A DNA stretch of 64,000 bases from Trichopria drosophilae (lineage: Eukaryota; Arthropoda; Insecta; Hymenoptera; Diapriidae): contig CM059586.1 of the NCBI GenBank assembly GCA_030407085.1, forward strand, positions 82,829,501 to 82,893,500, read 5' to 3'. A program made the position numbers and the translations under genes. Below are positions 37,478 to 50,410 of this stretch, in pieces. The notes under the pieces are model-generated. The model did not search any database, was not told the DNA's origin, and saw only the letters and a program-made list of their open reading frames with translations. Positions within the stretch are counted from its first letter, which is position 1, and every line of letters starts with the position of its first letter.

Positions 37478-37918
37478 TTAAGGAGGTTCACCAGGTCAAA
37501 GAATTAACATTGAGAATTTAACGAAAAAATTATAGTAGGTTAAACAATGAAAGAAATTAATGCCTGCAAAGTTTCAAGCCCCTAGGTACCTTCAGAGTAG
37601 AGAAATTAATAAAAATGTTCACGATTCTTTAACATTGAGTTTTATGGGAACATGTACATATTCATGAAATTCGTATTGAATTAACATTGAGTTTTTCGTA
37701 AAATTTATACTACTGATAAAAAAATTTGTGAGATTTTATTTGCAGAAAGAAAAACGTCTCTTCCTACCTTTAGAGACGAGAAATAAAATAAACAAATAGC
37801 TAAAAGGGTCATTTTTGGTTATGTTGACGGACGGCAACGTCTTAGGAAGCATACCACCGAAGCCATATTGGCGTCCGTTCCATATTTGACTCGATAGGTA
37901 CCTGGTGAACCTCCTTAA
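37478..37918. mobile_element. TTAA-flanked MITE
   Basis: Reads TTAA-ggaggttcaccagg at the left and cctggtgaacctcc-TTAA at the right. A TTAA target and short inverted ends suggest a piggyBac-type non-autonomous element. 441 bp; an internal block (taacattgagttt) is repeated. Confidence 0.75.
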
Positions 37919-38119
37919 AATGTTCACCGATGTCCTATGCATTCTTTTGTTTCTTGTGTATCTGGATGTAGCCAGATCTACTTCTTTATTAATATTTCGG
38001 ACGTCGCCTGAGCTAAAGGGATCTGCAGCGTTTAAAGTTTATTTATAACCCCTATATAGATGTTTTCTTTAACCATCGATGTATCGAAAGCTGTTCTTGA
38101 AATTTGTACGCTGAGGTAT

Positions 38120-38625
38120 GTCACAACTATGCTCTATCATAGATATTTACAAAATGAAAAGTTATGGTCTGGCATCAATATTGTATATACCGGCATTTTT
38201 TCTTTCCGAAAATCGATAATGATTTACAGATATCCATTTAATCGGTTTATCTGTTTCAATATGACACGCGTATTTCACCATCGAGCATTAAAAAAAACTG
38301 TGAATGTCGGTCATGTACAGCGTAAAACAATTGCATGTGACATTGCTCTTTACCTGCACGAATTGATCTCCATCACAGCTGTAATATCTCCAAATTTACA
38401 AAATGAAAAGTAACTGCCTGGCATGAATATTACATATATCGGTATTTTTTCTTTCCGGAAATCGATAATTATTTAACGACATCCATTTAATCAGTTTAAC
38501 TAATTAAATTTTAAACATGCATTCCACATCATTTCGAGCTTTAAATAAAACGGTAAATGTCGGACAGCGGCGGGTCAGGTACAGCGTGAAACAATTGCAC
38601 GGCACATTTTCCTTTCCCTTCAAAA
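38120..38625. repeat. Two-copy tandem repeat, period about 253 bp
   Basis: Blocks such as tttacaaaatgaaaagt, ggcatgaatatta and ttttttctttccggaaatcg recur about 253 bp apart with moderate divergence. The 117-codon frame at 38060-38413 falls in it and is not recognisable. Confidence 0.75.
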
Positions 38626-40624
38626 ATTTATCATGGCTTTAAAAAAGCAATTTTAATAATTGACAGCGTTTATAATGAAAATTAAGATATTTTTTTCAAA
38701 CAAAATCTCAATTTTGCAGCATTTCCATAGTTAGCAAAGGGAGATCAAAAAATTTACAACGTAAAAACTATCATTATATAAAATGTGGTTATGATCGCTG
38801 TCGGTTTTAATGCGGATCAATGATCAGGCATTAAGATACATGTCATTGAATTTCTTTTAATTGATGCGAAAGGTTTAAGCCTGAAAAATGAAGATTATAA
38901 CATTTGAAAGACAAGTTTTTAAAGTCAAGTGTCAAATCATTGAAGAAATGATTGAATGAAATTGATAAAAATTAAGAGTATATTTTTATTTTCAATCTTT
39001 TTTAGGTTCTTACTCGAGATTGTTATGAATTCTACTAATAGTGCCGTAAAAGTAGACTATGTCTCCGAAACATTGTAAACTAGGATAAGAGGTTGATAAC
39101 GTAGAGTGCACAGAGAAATGTATTTGCTTACATTTGAATCATGTAATTCATTTTTTCATTCGCATTATCCGGTCCAGGCAGAACTTATTCTATGCTTTGT
39201 TTTTTAATTGTTTGTTTACCAGCGAGATTAGTATAGGTAGCGTTAAAATAAAACTTTTTTAAATCTGGCGAATTAAATCATTTGTAGGCAATAAATAAAA
39301 TTTTTAAAGGTTAGAAGAGAATATGTATGTTACAAATGAGACTCCAGTCAATTGTGATTAACTGATGGCATGGGTTTGCCATCTAACGAGAAATGAGATA
39401 ACTTATATCGATGAACCCTCATAAGACTATTGGCATTAAGGCTAATAAAATTTAAAATGCCCATAATAACAAAACTAAATTAAACATTGCAGATCTTTCG
39501 AATTTCGATGTTCAAACATTTCCGCTCAATGCATTTTGTGGGTTATAAGGCGCATATAACGTGTTTTTTTAAACTATATAACTTACATTTTAATTCAATT
39601 TAATCAGTCGGAGTAATATTCGTATGCTGTAGTCTAAATGATATTTGTAGGCTTGAAGCATTAACCCTACAGACATTTTCAAGATGCATGTTTAAAAGTA
39701 AGATATTCTTTACACAATCGAACGGTTCAATCATTATATCAATCATTTTGTGCAAGAAGTAAAAAAAAAGGAAAAATGATTTATAGAATGATGATAAAAA
39801 TATGCCAATAAACGATTTGTTCTAATTTCTTGGGAGGAATCGAAATAGAATTTTTGTTAGAATTAATTTGTTATTAAGAATAATTTATGCCCTTTTAAAA
39901 TGCTTAACATTTTATCTGGGTTTTCTAGCAACGCGGAATAATTAATTTTTTTCTATGCCATATGATTAATTCATATTTGTTTGCATTTTTAAACTCATTT
40001 ATGTTATCAGTGTCCCATATGATGCAATAGAAAATTAAAACTCAAATATGTCCAAAATGTAATTTTGTATAGTTTTGAATAGAGTATGAGGCTATTAAAA
40101 TGTCTTAAAAGCAAAAATTTATTTTCTGTTGATGATAAAAAGAAAGCCCGTTATATCCCAACTCGAAATTATAAGTTTACTTTGAAACTTTTTAAAAAAT
40201 GATTGAGTTGACATTAAAACTCGTCATTTTTTACATTCTCTATTTAGAATAATATTTTATTTGATAATTTTAATGATGATTTATAAAAATGTTGAACTAA
40301 ATTAAGAAAAAAATCTCATTACATTACTTTAACTATTGTTTAATTTGGTATTTACAAAATTCGGATAACATCTTCCAATAGTATATTTTCGTAATTTTAT
40401 GAAGACTATAAATCTGACTGGAAATGTTTGTATTTTAAAGGTTTCCGCTTCAAAAAGTTTTTTTTTCAGTCAAAACCATTTTAAACTGAAAGCACAACAA
40501 TTAATTTTCAATGCCCAACACCATTTTTATTTTGACCCCTTTATATTAACATTATCAGAGAAATGTTATATTTTTTTGTTCAATATTTTTTACCCAAAAA
40601 CGTATAAGGTGGCTAAAAATTAAA
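38626..40624. other. AT-rich DNA without a gene
   Basis: Two kilobases without recognisable coding or repeat structure; a 74-codon frame at 40399-40623 has low-complexity composition. Confidence 0.45.
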
Positions 40625-41194
40625 AATTTGTTATCAGTTTAGAACCGTTCATTCATCTTCTGTTATATATTTTTTCAAATCCATGCGAGAGGTTGTTCGA
40701 AATTACAAAATATGCATAGAAAAAAATCAGCGTTGAAAAATATTAAAAATTGTAATTGAAGATACATTTTTATAATTCAAACTTTATATTTTTTTAGACT
40801 AAACAGAGTTGAATTCCTTGAAAAGTATTTTTATTAATAAATACTAAATTTTAACACATAATATTTGACTTCTACATTCGTACAACCGCAGGCAATTAAA
40901 AAGCATTTGCTATACGTACACTTTTTATACGTACAGTAAAGTCCCGGTATATTTGCGTCTCACTATATTTACGTCCCAGCATATTTGTCCAGTTCGGTCT
41001 GGTTATATTTATCTGTCTCCGCTCGCTTTCCCCTCCATCTTGCACGCTGGGGCCTCAGGAAGGGCCTGCTGTGACGTCACGAACGTAATGCGACTGAGGA
41101 GAGTGGGAGATTCCCATCTTTTGACAAATATAAGAAGGCAAGAAGGGAAATATACCGGGAGTCTACTGTACCTATGTATAAAAAAATGTAGGTG

Positions 41195-41226
<32 letters not shown>

Positions 41227-41530
41227 TTCCATATTATATATATATTCCATGTATATAATTTTTTTCTATGAATGGCCTTCTTGTATATTCTGACAGGTTT
41301 CCTATTGTACTTTTCTTTAGTTGCAAATCAACATTCACCTAAAAGATTTAATGTGACCTTATCAATACAAAACTCTTATCCCCAAACTCTTATTAGTCTA
41401 AAAACTATAAAATTTGAATATTAAAAATGTATCTTCTCTTAAAATTTTTAATATTTTTCAACGCTGATTTCGTTCTGTGGATTTGAAAAAATATATAACT
41501 GGTGAGGAAAGAAAAATTCTAAACTGATAA
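40625..41530. repeat. Inverted repeat around a MITE
   Basis: About 40625-40800 (atcagcgttgaaaaatatta) is matched in reverse by about 41395-41530. The arms are diverged. The intervening DNA contains the 235-bp MITE and an (AT)n run at about 41196-41246. Confidence 0.65.
40934..41168. mobile_element. Short MITE, TA target duplication
   Basis: Ends cagtaaagtcccggtatatt and the partial complement ataccgggagtctactg, with TA on each side. A second diverged copy lies at about 48262-48505. Open frames here belong to the element. Confidence 0.8.
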
Positions 41531-43234
41531 TTAACGACAGCAAAGAAGAAAAAGCGGCGAAACAAATAAATTAAATATTTTTTTCATGATTTTGCTCTTT
41601 CTGGAAGAGCTAACTAATTTTATTAGGAACAAGTAGTTCGCAACATCAAGCTGATAGTTCTCAAATATTTGTTTATTTCATATGTAATTAAAGTGTTAAC
41701 ATTATTTAAAAATAACTAAAATTGCACTGATCGAGAATAGCTGGTACAAAAGATTATAAACGTATAAATTAAATATGACCCATATTCTGAATGTTGCATC
41801 AGTCACATAGCACTGGTTGAACGTACCACATGTGCCACAAGTTGTCTAAAACGTTTAGAGTCATTACATTTTAATACGGTTCTAATGCCTATAATTTTAA
41901 TGTTATTATTATCACGGTGATAATCAGTGCATTGTCGTGATTTTACTATTGATGGACGGATTTTGCACAATAATAAAAGGAAAATCTATACGTGGAATTC
42001 AGTGAAAGGATTTTAAATAATAATTAATTTTGTCAACGTAATTTCAAATACACAGTAAGTTTTTGTATATTTTTTATATCTATAATTAGCAACATTTCAT
42101 TTATTGTCACTAACGTTTAATATAAAATATAGTGAAATATGCAGACTTATATATAACGAAAATTTATAAAGAATTCATAGAATTATGAATAATTTCTATG
42201 AAAAAACATAAAAAATATTTCGTTTATTTTATGATTCTATTTCTTATTTAGTAATTGTAGTCTAGAAGAATAGTTGCATAAATTTAAAAAGAATCTGCCT
42301 TTTATTCCATTCGTTTTTACGTTGAATTTTGTGTTTCTAACAATACATTACTAAGTTAAACATATATCATAATAAATTTGCTGTAGATAGATTTCTCTGA
42401 AAATGTTGGTTATTCAAATTGTATTTACTCTATTTATTATTTTTTCATATACTCACACTTTCAATTTTTTTTTAGCAAATTGAAACAGGAAATATTAAAC
42501 ATAAGGCCAGTTGGTTTTTGGAAGATGATAGCGTAACAATAAATTATTAATTATATTATACATATAATTAAAATGTACAAGTGTAAAATAAACAATTACT
42601 AGAACTCTGAAAAAATTAAGTCACACATACTGTTTTCGATTAGTATGTTACACTTTTCATATAATGGAATGTAAACAATGGTTGGAATCATAAATCAGCA
42701 ACGATATACATTGACACTGACACATGAAGAATTAAGTAAATAATTCAATTAATTGACTTACGCATTATTATTTTATTATTTCAGAATATTTAAATAAAAT
42801 ACATATAGTGAACTCATGAATTTACTACTAAAATTTTCAAGTCTTCAATAAAACAAAACTTTATTTTATTTTAGTATTTTTATATTATTTTGTTATTTTG
42901 TTATTTACAATGTAAACAAAATAATTTATGTATACGGGAGTTTCATTTTTTTCATTCTTGATAAAAATTTCAGTGCCAAAAAGTTCAAATTTACAATTAA
43001 CAACTATTGTTGTACATTACAATTATTTGTAACTCAAGTTATCAATATTGCAAATTTTTTAGAGCATTGGATGTGCATATATTTTAATCCGAATTATGTT
43101 AAAAAATTTTCTACTTAAAAGCAGCATCATTGCTTCTCGATATAAGTTCTGCTTTTCCTTTACGCTTGTTTTAACAATTAGTTGCGAAATAAAAATGCAA
43201 TAACGTTAATAGGAAGGATCAAGGAGGCTTCAAA
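41531..43234. other. AT-rich DNA upstream of the divergent homeobox gene
   Basis: No supported gene except a possible short exon at 42476. Could contain the promoter of the homeobox gene. Confidence 0.4.
42476..42550 (+). other. Possible terminal exon
   Basis: A strong tttcaatttttttttag acceptor is followed by 24 codons (QIETGNIKHKASWFLEDDSV...) to TAA. The mix of residues looks like protein, but it is short and could be chance. No partner exon is identified. Confidence 0.2.
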
Positions 43235-43271
43235 ATGGCACCTCAGAAGCGTAACACAGAGAATCGCACAT
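43235..43271 (+). other. Candidate first coding exon of the divergent homeobox gene
   Basis: MAPQKRNTENRT followed by t|gtaagt, phase 1. This matches the phase of the acceptors at 43448 and 45016. Confidence 0.45.
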
Positions 43272-45348
43272 GTAAGTCAGCCTCTTCATGTCTACAAGCA
43301 ATCGAGAATTACCACCATGTACCTGGGTTTACGAGCATCATTAATAATCGAACAGATGTAAATTATATTCCTTGTAATTCTGAATATGTAAAATTGACAA
43401 TTGTGATCCGGGATTAAAAAAAGAGTTTTATCTTGCAGCATCTTCCAGGTAACAGAAGTGATAAAAACAATCCGCCGGTTGAGAAAAAAAAACATACTAC
43501 ATCAGATCAAGAACAACTTCCACCTCCTTTAATTGAGAGCGTGGTATCATGTAGTTAGTTCACATTTGTAATTACTTATCTACTCTATTTTCACTTCAAC
43601 AATTTATAGAACTCACACATTGACTTGGTACAAAAAATAGAATTACCAATCACACGTGGTTGTAAAAATAACGCGGTTGTAAAAATAAATAAATTTCTAG
43701 TTTTTTTTTAAAGCTTTAGCTCTGTGAACAGAAAAAAGAGAATAACTAAATTTTATATTCCTAGTTAAAAGATTTTTTGTGAACCACTGTCAATAGAAAA
43801 TGCCACAAAATGATTTGGAATTGCTGGTGATTGTTCTAAAATTAATTTAACAAATACAAAATGGCTGTTAACATTTTTTAGTAAAAAGATAATCAACTTA
43901 AACGTCTTTTTGGTAAATCTTCGGAAAGACTACGTCACCTGGAAAAAATATTTTCATTCTCAGATTGGTAATAAGCGACCCAAAATACGTCGGAAACAAT
44001 ATCAAAAATATTTTTTCGAGGTGACATAATCTTTCCGACGTTTTACCGTTTAGTAAATTAAATGTGCAACAATATGCAGAAAGTTTTTTCAGATTTAAGT
44101 GAAAATTTTAAATTCTATTATCATTCGAGGAGTCCTTCCAATATGGATGTTAAAAAAGCAATAATTTTTACTCGGAAACTACACCATATAATCAAACAAT
44201 CATCTTTCCACTTAAAGGTATATTCCATTAGAGAAAACAAAAATTTGTTGTGTGGTGAAATACATTTATTTATCAAAAATGTATAAAATAAAGTTCAAGC
44301 ATTAAAAAACAGTTGTCCCCTGGCGCAGGTGATTCCACCTCTTCAGATGACCTGAAACAGAAAGTGGAAAAACATTATTATTTTATGTTATCGTTCCGTA
44401 TGTCCAATGCCAACTTCTTAGTTTTTCAAAAATTATCAAAATACCAGTATTTCACGTGAAATAGAAAAAACTACTTATTTCTGTGCTCTTAATTATACGA
44501 AATTATGTATTAGAAAGAAGTTATAAATAACGTTGCGCTAAGAATATTTTGTGTTAAATCTTGAAGTTGATACGTCCGATCGTTTTTGAGAAATCCCTTG
44601 CGCCAAGTGCAAAAATTTCGTTTAAAAAATACGCGTTTAACGTTTTTCAAGTTCAGAATTAAAAAAATCATTTTCAGCTAATCACCAATACCTGAATTAT
44701 GCAAGATGCCTTCCTTTTGGTCAAAGAGCGAATGAACAATCGAAAAATTTTAAAAAAGAAGCAATTTTTCCATCCCATCACATTAGAAGGTCTCCTTAAT
44801 CGTATTACAAATTTCCAGCAAGTAATAGTTTATATTCATAGTAGTACGTAACTGTATAGATAAAATCAATTTATTAAACCATGATGATAAAAATATTCTA
44901 TAAACAGTCGAATGTTTAAATAAATAAACAAATTTGTTTATCCCCGCGTGAACATATGGCGCTTTTCTTCAATTATTTTTCTAGAATATCATTAAATGAC
45001 CAAATTTCAATTCCAGGGTTAAAGAAACCATCTCTCATACCGTTCACGGACTTTCAGTTAAAGGCACTCGAGAGGGAATTTGAAAGCTCGTTTTATCCCT
45101 CGAGAAAAAGGCTATCCCAATTGTCAGCTGTGTTGCTGTTGACAGAACGTCAAATACAAAAATGGTTTGTATATCGCCGAAAGAAACTTAGAAGAGATAT
45201 GGTAGAGGGATGTTGCAATGAAACAAGTGATTTTGAACATTCAACAATGAGTGACGAGGAACAAGAAGATTCGCCATTTACCAAATTTTCTGGAGCCATC
45301 TGGTATACCAAATATTGGTCTTACAAATCAAGCGATCGATTAGTTTAA
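43235..45348 (+). CDS. Divergent ANTP-class homeobox gene, zen-like, lacking Asn51
   Basis: The homeodomain is coded at 45022-45201, after a ttccag acceptor at 45016. Core residues are kept (Leu16, Phe20, Trp48, Phe49, Arg52, Arg53; LTERQI before helix 3), but helix 3 reads KWFVYRRKK: Gln50 is Val, the nearly invariant Asn51 is Tyr, and Arg5 is Leu. The phase-1 acceptor two residues before the domain recalls the zen gene at 60 kb, whose phase-1 intron lies eight residues before its domain. An acidic tail (MSDEEQEDS) follows to TAA at 45348. Upstream, an ATG at 43235 (aaaATGG context) opens a 37-nt exon with donor t|gtaagt, phase 1. An optional exon at 43449-43550 also keeps phase 1. Exons 1 and 2 are inferred; the homeobox exon is clear. 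An unspliced start at 44956 is the alternative. Nuclear location is expected; normal DNA binding is doubtful. Confidence 0.75.
43449..43550 (+). other. Candidate optional exon of the divergent homeobox gene
   Basis: Acceptor ttccag, then 102 nt (multiple of three, phase 1 in and out) rich in Lys, Gln and Pro (QEQLPPPLIESVVS). The donor (cat|gtagtt) is weak. Without it, exon 1 would join the homeobox exon directly. Confidence 0.3.
43560..44955. other. Probable intron of the divergent homeobox gene
   Basis: AT-rich. A short inverted repeat at about 43925-44035 (gtcacct..aaaaaatattttt / complement) may be a small MITE remnant. A 74-codon frame at 44062 has no recognisable domain. Confidence 0.4.
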
Positions 45349-46428
45349 TAAATTGTTTGCATGGGTGACAAAGGGCCCATAGTGGTAAAGCAGAGCTCCT
45401 CACAAAGTGAGAATTGACATCTACAGGCGCCAATCGCCCATTTAATGATAAAGTAAGTCTAAATATCGTTAAATTGCAAATCTTCTTTTGACTCAAGTGC
45501 AGCAACACCTACAATGACATTGTAGACTTGAAGCACAATACTGACAGTTATTAGATTCTTGCATTCGTCAGAATACGCAAGAATAGATGTTCTCACCTGA
45601 ACTACAACATCTACAACTACAGCTGCATTATTCCATTGGATAAGCTCTGTAAAAACATTATCCTCTTAACAACGATATGAGTATGTAAATTGTCAGCAGC
45701 AAAGTTGGTAGCCGTGTTCAAATATAACGTTTTTATATCATTCAAGAACGAAAGGCTTCAGTTGAAAGTCTGAGCATACTCGGACACCAACAACGAAATA
45801 AACGACTCGGATGCTTTCTTCGTGATCATCTTTACTATAGAGAGGTAGACGTCAAATGTGTTTATATTATTATTATTATAATTGAAATGCGTTTCAAGAA
45901 TCGATTATTATTATATTTTATGTTAATTTATTGGGTAGACAATTTAAAAAAAAAACAGCAGCCATTTGATTGAATATGTACATAATGCTATCATAAAATT
46001 GCATGTTAGAAATTATGTTAGTTATTAAACATACACCACTGTTATTTTAGCTCTTAATTGTTTAAGTATAGCCGGTGACAGTTAATATTGTTATAATGGT
46101 AATTTTACGCTATGCTACGAACCAAAAATGTTATATTATGTATAAAGAATGGTACGGAAGGTCGAAAGTTAGTTCGAAATAAATGTTTCTTCTAAGTAAT
46201 TCGAGTAATTTTCATTTCCCTTTTATCAATACAATGATACTATTAGAGTCCTAGTATAATTCCCAAGCAGTAAAATTGGTCGAAATTACGTCAATTCGAC
46301 TTCCGAATAGGTCCAAATGCCTAACGGCCCTGACCTGATTAACGTCGAATCGACTTCTATTTCAGGTAAGTGCAAACACATTTAAGCATTCAAAAGTTAT
46401 TGGAAAAATAACATTTGTTAAATGTCAA
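45349..46428. other. 3' flank of the divergent homeobox gene
   Basis: No further coding region. AATAAA-type motifs occur at 45346 and near 46179; either could end the transcript. Confidence 0.4.
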
Positions 46429-47640
46429 ATGTGTTTGCTGAGTGTAGTGCCTATTGATGCTGCAGTGCGTTGTGCTTTGGCGGCGCAGTACACTCTGACA
46501 ACTTCTATCCGACACGTTTCAACACACCCAATGATCTTTTCATCATTAGTGCTTTCACTCAACATCGACTATTTTACAGGATCTAAATTGTTTTTTGATG
46601 ATCATATTGATTTCATTTAAAATACCAAGGCCTAAAATTACCACAGATTTAGTGTGATTACACTCTGACAACTTTTATACATAAGATTTTAAAAGATGCA
46701 GTAATATTTTTATCCGGAGTGTACACACGACATTGTCGACTTCACAGAACCGAAAGGGCTTTTTTCTGATACTATTGAATTCTTATAAAAGAATAATATT
46801 GCAAATCGTCACAAATTTACTAAAGTATTACTCCAGTAAGTTATGTATGTCAAGTTTGAAAAAACGTGCTTAATGTGAAATAAGTACAGCATCTTTTCAA
46901 ATTTGATGTATAAAAGTTGCCAAAAGTTTATGATTTTATTTTTTGGGATAAATGAATACAATCATCAAGATACAATTTCGGTCCAGTGAAATTGTTGATA
47001 TTGTGTGAGAGCATTACTGCGTTTTTTGAAATTAGGTTTATAAAAGTTATCAGAGTGGAGTTACAGTAAATCTGTAGTGATTTTGTGCTTCTGTATATTA
47101 AAACAAGTCAATACTATCATCAAAAAACCATTTATATTCTGTGAAATGGTTGAGGTTGTTTGAGAACAATCCTAGTGAAATGGTTACTTCGCCTTTTCAA
47201 TTACAAAGTTGAAACTAGGAGCATATTCATAGCCTGAGATTCAGAAAAGTAAACGAAAATGTTGTGTACTGCGTTGCAATATATGACGACTGTTAAATAT
47301 TGCTATTTATGTATGAATTGACATCTTAGAATCGTTCCTACATTCTGTAATTACACTCTGACTATTTTTGTCTGTAAAGTTTCAAAACTTGCTGTAATTC
47401 TTTCATCATTAGTGCTCTCACTCAACATCAACTATTTTACAGGATCTAAAATGTTTTTTGATGATCGTATTGATTTGTTTTAATATACGAAAGCATAAAA
47501 TCACCACAGGTTTACTGTGATTACACTCTGACAAATTCCATAAGTCGGATCTCAAAAGACGCAGTAATAATTTCATCAATAGTGCTCCTACACGACATTG
47601 ACAGATCATCGTAAAAAACTGTAAGAATAGTAATAATGTA
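46429..47640. repeat. Diverged repeat, about 172-bp unit, direct and inverted
   Basis: The phrase ttacactctgacaacttt appears at about 46487, 46659, 47347 and 47522 (spacings 172 and 175), with a shared tail (ttttttgatgatcatattga). Between about 46900 and 47080 the complement appears (aaaagttatcagagtg), so part of the array is inverted. Confidence 0.65.
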
Positions 47641-48261
47641 CTTGTTGGGGCTTATATCATTATAAATAGGAACGAAAATAGGAAATTGGGTTATCATTTG
47701 ACAGATTTGATTGTCAAAAAATAATACACACCTTCACAAATTTTATTTCTATAATTCATCGACCAACAAATTGTTTGGAATTCACTACTGCTAGTGAGTG
47801 CTTGCCGTATTGGTAAATTTACTGCCGTAGACAGTTTGCATCGCCCTGAAAGTGCATGTTGGGTCGCAACAAAGCCTTCATACTTTCAAGTTCAGAATAG
47901 GGAATCTAGCAAAGGCATATTCACTTTCCTAACTTTTCTTTTCGAAACCATTGGACTTTTAAGGCAGAACACATGTTCATATTTGGTAAAATATGTACTA
48001 AAATATAACCTATTTGTTAAAAACTTTCAGGGCGATTTTAAAAATGAAATTTGGTTCATTTTACTTGCAGAATATACCTCAAATACTTTCTTACTATCAG
48101 GACATTTTTCAAGTCGATATTTGGTTACTTTAACCTATAAATATACCTCAAGTACATTTTGACTTAAAAGACATAATTTAGGTTGTAAATTGGCTATTTA
48201 TTACTAAAATAGGGCATTTCAACTATGGCTGGGGTCAGAATTCCTTATTTTGCTGCTTGGG
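47641..48261. other. AT-rich repeat-like DNA
   Basis: A 122-codon frame (47794-48162) covers loosely repeated phrases (atttggt, aatatacctcaaatac about 75 bp apart). Not a recognisable protein. Confidence 0.4.
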
Positions 48262-48505
48262 TTACATCTCGCTATATTTGCATTCCAGCATATTGGTCCG
48301 CGTCCATCCCGTTATATTTGTTTGTCACCTCTCTCTTTTTTCCCCACTTTGCGGGCTGCGGTTTCAGCAAGGGCCTGCTGTGACGTGACAAGCATAGCGC
48401 GATTGAATAGAGTAGGAGAAGTGGCGCTTCCCTTCTTTTGAGAAAGATAAGGAGACGGGAGCGAAGACGAGGAACCGAGCGCGCAAATATACCGGGATTC
48501 TACTG
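48262..48505. mobile_element. MITE, second copy of the 40934 family
   Basis: Shares aagggcctgctgtgacgt and the ataccgggattctactg end with the 40934-41168 copy. The left terminus is degraded. Confidence 0.7.
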
Positions 48506-50164
48506 TACTATATTTGTTCCCTTTACCTATTTCTGAATTTCCTACATATTTTGGTATTATTGATATACAATTTGTACTCCCGTGGTATATACATACATAC
48601 AATTGCTGACAGTGTATATATGTTTCCACGTTTCTCTTAACTGTTTAACGGTCAAGTATAAAACATTTCGTTATGAATTTGGACACAATATTTTAGCATG
48701 TAATGTTCTTATGAACATAAAAGATTCTTTCCAATGGTCCATGCCAAACGTTTTCAGATCATATCTTTTGGTTTTACTTTTATTGAATTTATCGAATTTT
48801 ATTATGGATAATGGGATTAGCATGCCTCTAGAAGTCACAAATATCGTGTCAGAAAGAACTTGGTATCAAATAGGCGCATTTCGGAAAACAAACATTCAAA
48901 AAGGCGGACACAAAATGGCGATAAAAGTGAATTTTTATTCGGAATTCTGATTAGTGACTATTCTTCTGGTAGGGTTTAAATAGTAAAATATAGTGCCAAA
49001 CTTCATGAAAAAAACTTGGGAATTAAAGGGTTAAGGTCATAACTACAGTAATAATGTTGTACATTTCATTTGAAATTATTCAAACTTGGCTCATATTGGA
49101 TCATATTCATCAGAATATACTCTAATGGCGTCATTAAACTCGGAACAAGAAAAAGGCAATTGAATACCGATATAGACAGGACTATTTACTATGCGGCCGG
49201 CTTTTTCATTTCAACTCCCTTTAACATAGTCAATTTTGAAGGTTTTGAAAGGATTAAAAAAAAGGAATTGTTCATTAGAGATTTCCGCTTCTAATGGCGA
49301 AATATAACAAATTATATATCTGAATAAACAACAAAGTTATTAATTTTTGTCTACGCAACTGCAAAATATACCGTCAGGCTTTTCGTTTATAGAGCGAATT
49401 TTGAGTATCCGAAAACTGTCAGCGAGAAAGGTAAATAAACAAATTTTCTGGAAAGTTTTATCTACATTGCTATAATAGTAAAAAAGTAACGAACGTGTAT
49501 TGTTGGTTGCCGTCAATGACCAACGCGTAATGTGCTTCGAGGCCCTGAATAACTTCATTGTTTATTGAGATACATATATAATTTGTTTTTTCTTCGTCAG
49601 ATACAAAAAACTCTAACGAATATGTTATAGCGATATGAAATTAAATATTATTGCCGGCCGGCCATGTCGTAACCCGTTTTCGATGCAGTCGATTATGCAA
49701 TTATTTTATCTATATAACTAATGTAAATGTCAAGAATAGGCACAATTCGAACGCAAATTCATTTCTGAGCATTGAGTGCTGTTCTATACACGGCATCTTG
49801 AACTTTTGAGAGAGTATAGTTTCTGTACAGTAATTGTTACACTTTGTGTATCCCATCAGTACAGAACAATAAAACTCTGGTAAAACATTTCGCTTATTAA
49901 CCCTTTGCGGCATGGCGGTATGAAATCTATACCACCTATTTATTCATCATATTTTTTATTTCTAAGTCCATTTTTAATCGATTCATTCACTTTTTTTGTT
50001 ATTTCATCATCGTGACATATCAAAGAATCTAAAATGACATGCCATTAGTGAATATTTGCTTACAAATTCGGATATAAACAAACAAATGCTAAAAAAACAC
50101 TATTTTTCACGAAAAATCCATTACTAGGAAAAGTATTGAACGTATTTATGCAAGCCATACTATA
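48506..50164. other. AT-rich DNA without a supported gene
   Basis: Several short frames (48582, 49070) have no recognisable features. No RNA gene seen. Confidence 0.4.
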
Positions 50165-50410
50165 CGGGGTTTTCAAGGTCGCAGATTACGAACCCGGCCT
50201 CCGATTTTCAAAATTCAAGATGGCGGTTCCAATATGGCGGACCAAATTCAGAAAAAATTATTTGATCAATCTGAAATTCGGCACTCGGAGGTTTTCGGGG
50301 TCGCTGATCATGAATCCGGCCTCCAATTTTCAATATTTAAGATGGCGGTTCCAATATGGCGGACCACATTCAGAAAAAATTATTTGATCAATCTGAAATT
50401 GGGCAACATT
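50165..50410 (+). repeat. 122-bp repeat, two units
   Basis: Units carry ggtcgctgatcatgaatccg and gatggcggttccaatatggc. tggcggttcc recurs at 50221 and 50343, 122 bp apart. Frames across it change between units because 122 is not a multiple of three. Confidence 0.85.

Noticed and set aside
40953..41258. 101-codon plus frame and its minus partner
   Set aside because: Lies in the 235-bp MITE and an AT microsatellite.
47794..48162. 122-codon plus frame
   Set aside because: Repetitive phrasing about every 75 bp, no domain, no splice or start context.
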